64,000 nucleotides of DNA from the NCBI GenBank assembly GCA_046297695.1, contig JBKBHF010000012.1, positions 1 to 64,000 on the forward strand, given 5' to 3'. Shown piece after piece: positions 61,999 through 64,000 of this stretch (the first letter of the stretch is position 1; every line of letters begins with the position of its first letter). The notes under the pieces are model-generated. The model searched no databases, had not been told where the DNA came from, and was given only the letters and a program-made list of their open reading frames with translations. Both the position numbers and the translations under genes were made by a program. The stretch is from Permianibacter sp046297695 (GTDB lineage Bacteria; Pseudomonadota; Gammaproteobacteria; Enterobacterales; Permianibacteraceae).

Positions 61999-64000
61999 TC
62001 AGCGCTCCGGCCACTCCTGCAACAGCTGGCTCGGTTGTGGCAAGGAGCTGGTCACCACCAGCCAACCGGATTTCACCCATTCCCGCGCCAGCTCGCGCCG
62101 CGCCAGCGGCAACTCACTTGCCGGCAAGCTGGCTGACGCGACCAGACCGAACCAGGCATTGCGACTGAAATGCTTGGCCAGCGCCAAGGCTTCGCGGGCA
62201 AAACCTAAAGACACTTCCCAACGCTGTTCGCTGTCACTGTCCGACACCAGTGGCCAGAGCGCGAAACCGATGGAACAGGTCAAATCGATATGGCGGCGTT
62301 CAGACAAGGTGAATGCCTGCTGCAACACACTGGCCCGGATACGCTCCGCCAGCATGCGCGCCTCTTCGAGACTGGCAACCTCGCAGATCAACAGAAACAC
62401 GTCGCTGTCCCAGCGCATGATTTCATCGCCTTGGCGACAGACCCGCTGCAGCAGATCGCCGAGTTGCGCCAACACGCTGTCGCCGGCCTGATAGCCGTAT
62501 TGCTCGTTGATAAAACCCATGCCATCGGCATCAACCAGAATCAGGACCCGGCACTTCTGATCACCGGCGTAGCCGGCAAACAGCGCGCTGGCCATCCGGC
62601 GGCTCGGCAGATTGGTCAAGGGATCGCGGTACTGACTTTCCAGCAGACGGCGTTGCAGTTCATCGCGCTGCAACTCCAGCTGGTTGCACTGCTCCTGCAG
62701 ACTTTCGAGATAGCGTTGATGCTCTTGCAACATCTGCGTTGCCGACTGCTGCTGTACGGCCAATTGCTGGACCAGCTCCTGCCGATTGCGCAGCTGCAAC
62801 CGGATCCGGCGCCACCACCACAATGACAACGCACTGCCAAGCAGCACCATGCCGGCAATGATGCTGCCGTAACTGGTGTGCACGGTCCAGAACGGACTGC
62901 GGACCAACAAGTCCAGCGTCAGGGTTTCACGGGACCACAAGCCGGTCGCTGGCGCCCCCTGTACCTGCAATTGATAGCGGCCGGCATCGAGACCGGTCAA
63001 GGTGATGGTATGTGAGCCGCTGAGCGTGATCCATTGCTCGTGCAGGCCTTTGACCCGATAACGAAACCGGTTGCGATCCGGGGCAGAAAAATCGAGCACG
63101 GCGACATCAAACGCCACCACCCGCTCATCACTGTTCAACTGCAGGAAGGGTCGCGGCTGTGCAGTAAAACTCAGGCTCTGCGGTTGATCGAATTTACGAA
63201 AACCGGTGAACACCACCCGGGCATTGGCTGCCGGTTTCTGCAGCATCTGCGGTCGGAAACCCACCGCGCCATTGATGCCGCCAAACAGCAACTCACCGTC
63301 CGCGCTCAAATGACTGGCACCGATGTTGAATTCGTCGCTCGGCAAACCGTTTTCGCTGCGGTAGGCGATGGCGTACGGTATCGTCGGTTGAAACCGGACC
63401 AAGCCGCTGGAAGAACTGAGCCACAACTCGCCATCGGTTCCGGGCAGGATGCCGTAAATCGTGCCGGTCGGCAGACCGTCGCTGGCACCAAAACGGGTGA
63501 TCTCGTAGTTGCCGTCAACATTGCGATGGACACGATTGAGACCGTCGGTGGTCGCGACCCAAATATCGCCATCAGGTGCCAGGCGAATGGCCGTGACGCT
63601 ATTGCCGCTCAAGGTGTTACGGTTGTTGCTGTCATGCTGATAAAGGGTCATGGCGTCGCGGTCGCGAGCAATGCGCACCAAACCGCCCATGCCACCAATC
63701 CACAGTTGTCCGTCGTAATCTTCTGCGATCGCCATGACTTCGGTATCAATCGCCTGAAAACCAACCGGCAACTGGGCGCCAAACCGGCGGAAATGGGTAA
63801 CGCCATTGGCGCTCTCGCGCACCAGATCCAAGCCGTTCTCGGTGCCGACCCAGATCTCGCCTTGGTGATCCTCGAACACGGTCAGGACATAACTGCTCGA
63901 CAGGCTGGCGATATCTTCATTGCGAAAATCAAACTGGCGGATCTGGCCGCTGTCCGGATTCAACACAAACAGACCCGCACCAAAAGTACCGATCCACAAC
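61999..64000 (-). CDS. Beta-propeller sensor with degenerate GGDEF domain, partial
   Basis: C-terminal 667 residues or so; the start lies beyond the right edge of the window. Repeated segments such as IWVGTENGLDLV, LWIGGMGGLVRI, IWVATTDGLNRV and LWLSSSSGLVRF are two-component-regulator propeller blades. A Y_Y_Y-type domain (RYRVKGLHEQWITL, GRYQLQVQG), one membrane helix (SIIAGMVLLGSALSLWWW), a coiled coil and a GGDEF domain (DPLTNLPSRRM) follow. The active-site GGDEF reads WDSDV, so diguanylate cyclase activity is unlikely. It probably senses a periplasmic ligand. Confidence 0.9.
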   Translation of the reverse strand, partial: LWIGTFGAGLFVLNPDSGQIRQFDFRNEDIASLSSSYVLTVFEDHQGEIWVGTENGLDLVRESANGVTHFRRFGAQLPVGFQAIDTEVMAIAEDYDGQLWIGGMGGLVRIARDRDAMTLYQHDSNNRNTLSGNSVTAIRLAPDGDIWVATTDGLNRVHRNVDGNYEITRFGASDGLPTGTIYGILPGTDGELWLSSSSGLVRFQPTIPYAIAYRSENGLPSDEFNIGASHLSADGELLFGGINGAVGFRPQMLQKPAANARVVFTGFRKFDQPQSLSFTAQPRPFLQLNSDERVVAFDVAVLDFSAPDRNRFRYRVKGLHEQWITLSGSHTITLTGLDAGRYQLQVQGAPATGLWSRETLTLDLLVRSPFWTVHTSYGSIIAGMVLLGSALSLWWWRRIRLQLRNRQELVQQLAVQQQSATQMLQEHQRYLESLQEQCNQLELQRDELQRRLLESQYRDPLTNLPSRRMASALFAGYAGDQKCRVLILVDADGMGFINEQYGYQAGDSVLAQLGDLLQRVCRQGDEIMRWDSDVFLLICEVASLEEARMLAERIRASVLQQAFTLSERRHIDLTCSIGFALWPLVSDSDSEQRWEVSLGFAREALALAKHFSRNAWFGLVASASLPASELPLARRELAREWVKSGWLVVTSSLPQPSQLLQEWPER

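Overview
The window is chromosomal DNA, roughly 60% G+C, from a gammaproteobacterium. Several genes found almost only in that class sit in their usual company: epmC (EF-P hydroxylase), the fused mnmC, tusDCBE with a yccA-type gene, hflD, csiV directly after mfd, and a Pseudomonas-like spu/puu putrescine locus. I would not name a genus. Nearly all the DNA is genic. The only gene-free stretch above 300 bases is 54319-54798. There is one tRNA (Leu-CAA), no rRNA, no CRISPR array and no prophage.

Layout. 1-9942: a REP-like palindrome, yeiW, folE, mnmC, the epmC/NAD-kinase-like pair, an HD-GYP protein, two small unknown genes and proBA. 9993-15034 (minus strand): MFS transporter, prmB, a PlsC-type acyltransferase, sixA, a PfkB sugar kinase and a GNAT protein. 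15170-20721 (minus): secF-secD-yajC-tgt-queA, the classical order. 20855-23752: tRNA-Leu, an SMR-domain protein, cytochrome c', isoaspartyl peptidase and MAPEG. 23941-28154: nudJ-mnmA, Bax-inhibitor-1/YccA and tusDCBE. The nudJ 3' end is broken by an assembly gap and a chimeric insert at 24374-24539. 28301-38087: CPBP protease, a split spermidine-synthase-like pair, a Cys-rich secreted protein, a NUDIX CoA pyrophosphatase, sdaA, two sensor-kinase-type proteins and a CysB-family regulator. 38291-44563: mfd, csiV, hflD and a decayed IS66 remnant. 44593-57560: an HDOD protein, then the putrescine uptake and catabolism cluster. 57701-61916: a two-component system flanked by two secreted proteins of unknown function, each preceded by a sigma-54 promoter. 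61999-64000: a beta-propeller sensor with a degenerate GGDEF domain, cut by the window edge.

How the genes work together. The minus-strand series puuD-spuB-spuC-potF-potG-potH-potI, with spuI-puuB divergent, combines an ABC importer for putrescine with both degradation routes: direct transamination and gamma-glutamylation. SecDF-YajC supports protein export and is linked to Tgt-QueA for queuosine in tRNA. MnmA, TusDCBE and MnmC, from three separate places in the window, act on the same wobble uridine (mnm5s2U34).

The most interesting unit is 57701-61916. A membrane histidine kinase and an NtrC-type activator (GAYTGA loop) lie between two unrelated secreted proteins. Both of those have -24/-12 promoters. 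Upstream of both are copies of a TCCYG-N4-SGGGA palindrome, paired about two helical turns apart. The layout resembles the zraPSR envelope-stress system, but I do not recognise the outputs.
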